From positions 62,001 to 126,000 of the forward strand of contig MEOL01000008.1 in NCBI GenBank assembly GCA_001769215.1: 64,000 nucleotides of DNA, written 5' to 3'. The stretch is from Bacteroidetes bacterium GWF2_41_31 (lineage in GTDB: Bacteria > Bacteroidota > Bacteroidia > Bacteroidales > F082). Shown here piece after piece: positions 62,334-64,000 of the stretch. The first letter of the stretch is position 1. Each line of letters begins with the position of its first letter. The notes under the pieces were generated by a model. The model was not told where the DNA came from. It did not search any database and saw only the letters and a list, made by a program, of their open reading frames with translations. The position numbers and the translations under genes were made by a program.

Positions 62334-63203
62334 ATGAATATAAATCGACGAAACTTTCTTTCAGTGCTTGGCTTGACGGGCGTATCACTTTACACCGGTG
62401 AAAAGCTAGTTGCCGCTCAAAAAATCGGAAATGAAACCGAGTTTTATGGAGTCCTGTACGACTCAACCCGCTGTGTGGGTTGTCAGGGATGTGAATCTGT
62501 TTGTGCAGAAGAGCATGGTTTGCCGGAACCTGCTCCTGATGATGTTCCGGTGTCAGGGGCCGTAAGAAAAGCAAATGAAAACAGACGCACGGTAATCAAT
62601 GTCTACAATACTTCAAAAGGTGAAGTGTATGTAAAAAATCAATGTCTGCATTGCAACCAACCTGCATGTGATTCAGCATGCCTGACGCGGGCCATGTCTA
62701 AAACCAAGGAAGGACCCGTTATCTGGAATGGAGAAAAGTGTATGGGTTGCCGATACTGCATGGTTTCCTGTCCATTTGATGTGCCCAAGTTTGAGTACCA
62801 TAGTTCCAATCCGAAAATTGTTAAGTGCAATATGTGCTATGACCGGGTTATTGAAGGAAAACTGCCGGCTTGTGTTGAAGCCTGCCCGGCTGAAGCCCTT
62901 ACTTTTGGCACAAGGCGCGAGTTAATTGCCGAAGCCCACCGAAGGATCATCAACGATCCAGGGTTGTATTATAACAAAATTTACGGCGAAAGTGAAGCCG
63001 GAGGAACCGGGTTTCTGTACCTCTCCCCTGTCCCGTTCGAAGAACTTGGTTTCAACACCACTGTTCAAAACAGACCATATCCAGAGTTAACAAAAGGTTT
63101 TCTTTACAGCGTTCCCTCCATTTTTGTGTTGTGGCCTGCTGTATTGCTCGGGATTCATAAATCGGTAAAGAATAATAACCTTGAAGAAGAAGAATATGAA
63201 TAA
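62334..63203 (+). CDS. Tat-exported four-cluster 4Fe4S ferredoxin, HybA-like
   Basis: 289 residues. Twin-arginine signal NRRNFLSVLGLTGVSLY. Sixteen Cys make four 4Fe4S clusters: 47/50/53/57, 104/107/112/116, 136/139/142/146 and 165/168/180/184. A C-terminal helix (FLYSVPSIFVLWPAVLLGIH) anchors it, as in HybA of hydrogenase 2. It should pass electrons between a periplasmic catalytic subunit and the HybB/NrfD-like quinone protein that follows, overlapping it by 8 bp. Confidence 0.93.
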   Translation: MNINRRNFLSVLGLTGVSLYTGEKLVAAQKIGNETEFYGVLYDSTRCVGCQGCESVCAEEHGLPEPAPDDVPVSGAVRKANENRRTVINVYNTSKGEVYVKNQCLHCNQPACDSACLTRAMSKTKEGPVIWNGEKCMGCRYCMVSCPFDVPKFEYHSSNPKIVKCNMCYDRVIEGKLPACVEACPAEALTFGTRRELIAEAHRRIINDPGLYYNKIYGESEAGGTGFLYLSPVPFEELGFNTTVQNRPYPELTKGFLYSVPSIFVLWPAVLLGIHKSVKNNNLEEEEYE

Positions 63204-64000
63204 TCAAAATGCTGTCCTGGCCAAGGACAATGATGGCATGCCTGTATTGAAATTTCTGGCTGAAGCCATCAAGCCAAAAGGGACTTTTTTTACTCCTTTT
63301 AATATGATCTCGTTACCCATCATGGTACTTGGGTTTGTTATCATCGTAATTCGGTTTATAAAAGGAATTGGCGCTGTAACAAACCTCACTCAGGAAGTAC
63401 CCTGGGGACTATGGATCGGATTTGACGTGGTTACGGGTGTCGCTTTTGCCGGTGGGGCCTACGTAATTACCTTCATGGTATATATTCTGAACATGAAAAA
63501 ATACCATTCCATTGTCAGGGTAACCGTGTTGAACGGATTTCTGGCATATGTATTCTATGCAGGGGCATTGCTTCTTGATCTCGGACGCCCATGGAATGTT
63601 ATCAATCCAATAATTGGAAACAGTTTTGGCGTGAGTTCGATACTGTTTCTGGTGGCCTGGCATTTCCTTTTATATATGATTGCTATGCTGATTGAGTTTT
63701 CTCCAACCATTGCTGAATGGATTGGAAACCAAAGAGCCAGAAAGATTCTTTCGGGAATGACCCTGGCTGCAGTCATCTTTGGAATTACACTTTCTACCTT
63801 GCATCAATCGGGTTTAGGCGCTTTGTATTTGATGGCCAGCGAAAAAATACATCCTTTGTGGTATTCGGAGTTTATCCCCATATTATTCTTTGTCTCCAGT
63901 ATTTTTGCGGGTCTCTCCATGGTTATTTTTGAAGGATCCATCAGTCAGAAAGTATTTGACAGTCAGATAAGTGAGAAGAACCACCGATCACATGACGGTA
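63196..64000 (+). CDS. HybB/NrfD-type membrane subunit (3' end outside window)
   Basis: ATG 63196 overlaps the preceding stop (ATGAATAA). 268 codons are visible, open to the window edge. Many membrane helices are seen (FNMISLPIMVLGFVIIVIRF, WGLWIGFDVVTGVAFAGGAY, LNGFLAYVFYAGALLLDLGR, ILSGMTLAAVIFGITLSTLHQSG). The first residues lack an export signal. Family members bind a quinone and take electrons from a HybA-like ferredoxin. VPWGLWIGFDVVTGVAFAGGA and the LDLGRPW loop fit the HybB branch of [NiFe]-hydrogenases. Catalytic subunits are expected downstream. Confidence 0.92.
   Translation, partial: MNNQNAVLAKDNDGMPVLKFLAEAIKPKGTFFTPFNMISLPIMVLGFVIIVIRFIKGIGAVTNLTQEVPWGLWIGFDVVTGVAFAGGAYVITFMVYILNMKKYHSIVRVTVLNGFLAYVFYAGALLLDLGRPWNVINPIIGNSFGVSSILFLVAWHFLLYMIAMLIEFSPTIAEWIGNQRARKILSGMTLAAVIFGITLSTLHQSGLGALYLMASEKIHPLWYSEFIPILFFVSSIFAGLSMVIFEGSISQKVFDSQISEKNHRSHDG

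Noticed and set aside
1-64000. CRISPR array, rRNA operon, prophage or integrase with attachment site
   Set aside because: No regularly spaced direct repeats, rRNA sequence, integrase or phage structural genes were found. The tRNA-Pro 3' end has no duplicated copy that I could find.

Overview
The window looks like chromosome from a Bacteroidota bacterium, most likely an anaerobic or facultative, gliding-type member of the Bacteroidales/Marinilabiliales branch. The signs are lineage-typical genes (gldH, ricT, a hybrid two-component regulator with Reg_prop propellers, RHS and T9SS C-terminal sorting sequences, a one-piece PurL, a REP-associated transposase) and many promoters with the Bacteroidota -7 element TAnnTTTG. 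Anaerobic redox genes (molybdenum xanthine dehydrogenase, ygeW/ygeY, tryptophanase, acyl-CoA dehydrogenase plus ETF, HybA/HybB-like membrane electron transfer) point to life with little oxygen. No rRNA operon, CRISPR array or intact insertion sequence was seen. One tRNA gene, tRNA-Pro(GGG), is present.

Layout. 1-3.97 kb: end of an OmpR-type regulator; a decayed RHS/T9SS surface-protein end followed by an orphan lipoprotein; a YgjV-like membrane protein; a nitroreductase-glutaminyl cyclase pair. 4-12.2 kb: a giant hybrid sensor kinase and an NtrY/NtrC-like pair. 12.4-15.5 kb: a MacB/LolD-type ABC exporter, divergent from the NtrC-like regulator. 16-19 kb: tryptophanase and an AT-rich dinD segment. 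19.2-22.6 kb: free-Met-sulfoxide reductase, MntP-like protein, secreted endonuclease, QueD, NAD-binding protein. 22.8-27.7 kb: GH53 galactanase, GtrA, a porin plus FMN-binding protein, fructosamine kinase.

28-34.1 kb: a minus-strand operon xdhA-xdhB-ygeY-ygeW resembling part of the anaerobic purine/urate catabolic gene set. 34.4-40.4 kb: elbB, a nitronate monooxygenase-like flavoprotein, acyl-CoA dehydrogenase, and etfBA, interrupted by a RAYT transposase gene. Four palindromes built on the same TTCATGAA centre lie around and inside this transposase gene. 40.4-45.5 kb: small lipoproteins, a LytS/LytR-type system with a LiaF-like membrane protein, and a dihydrouridine synthase. 45.6-48.8 kb: a polyamine operon (arginine decarboxylase, agmatinase, deoxyhypusine-synthase-like protein without the family's catalytic lysine). 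48.9-54 kb: flippase-like protein, PBP1A, GldH, RicT. 54.2-60.3 kb: tRNA-Pro, thioredoxin reductase, cation efflux, PurL.

60.6-64 kb: an operon running off the window: a periplasmic-binding-protein/GcvH-like fusion, a Tat-exported four-cluster ferredoxin and a NrfD/HybB-type quinone-interacting membrane protein. The most unusual items are this fusion, the palindrome family with one copy inside the transposase coding sequence, the Lys-less deoxyhypusine-synthase homologue, and the RHS remnant with its orphan lipoprotein.
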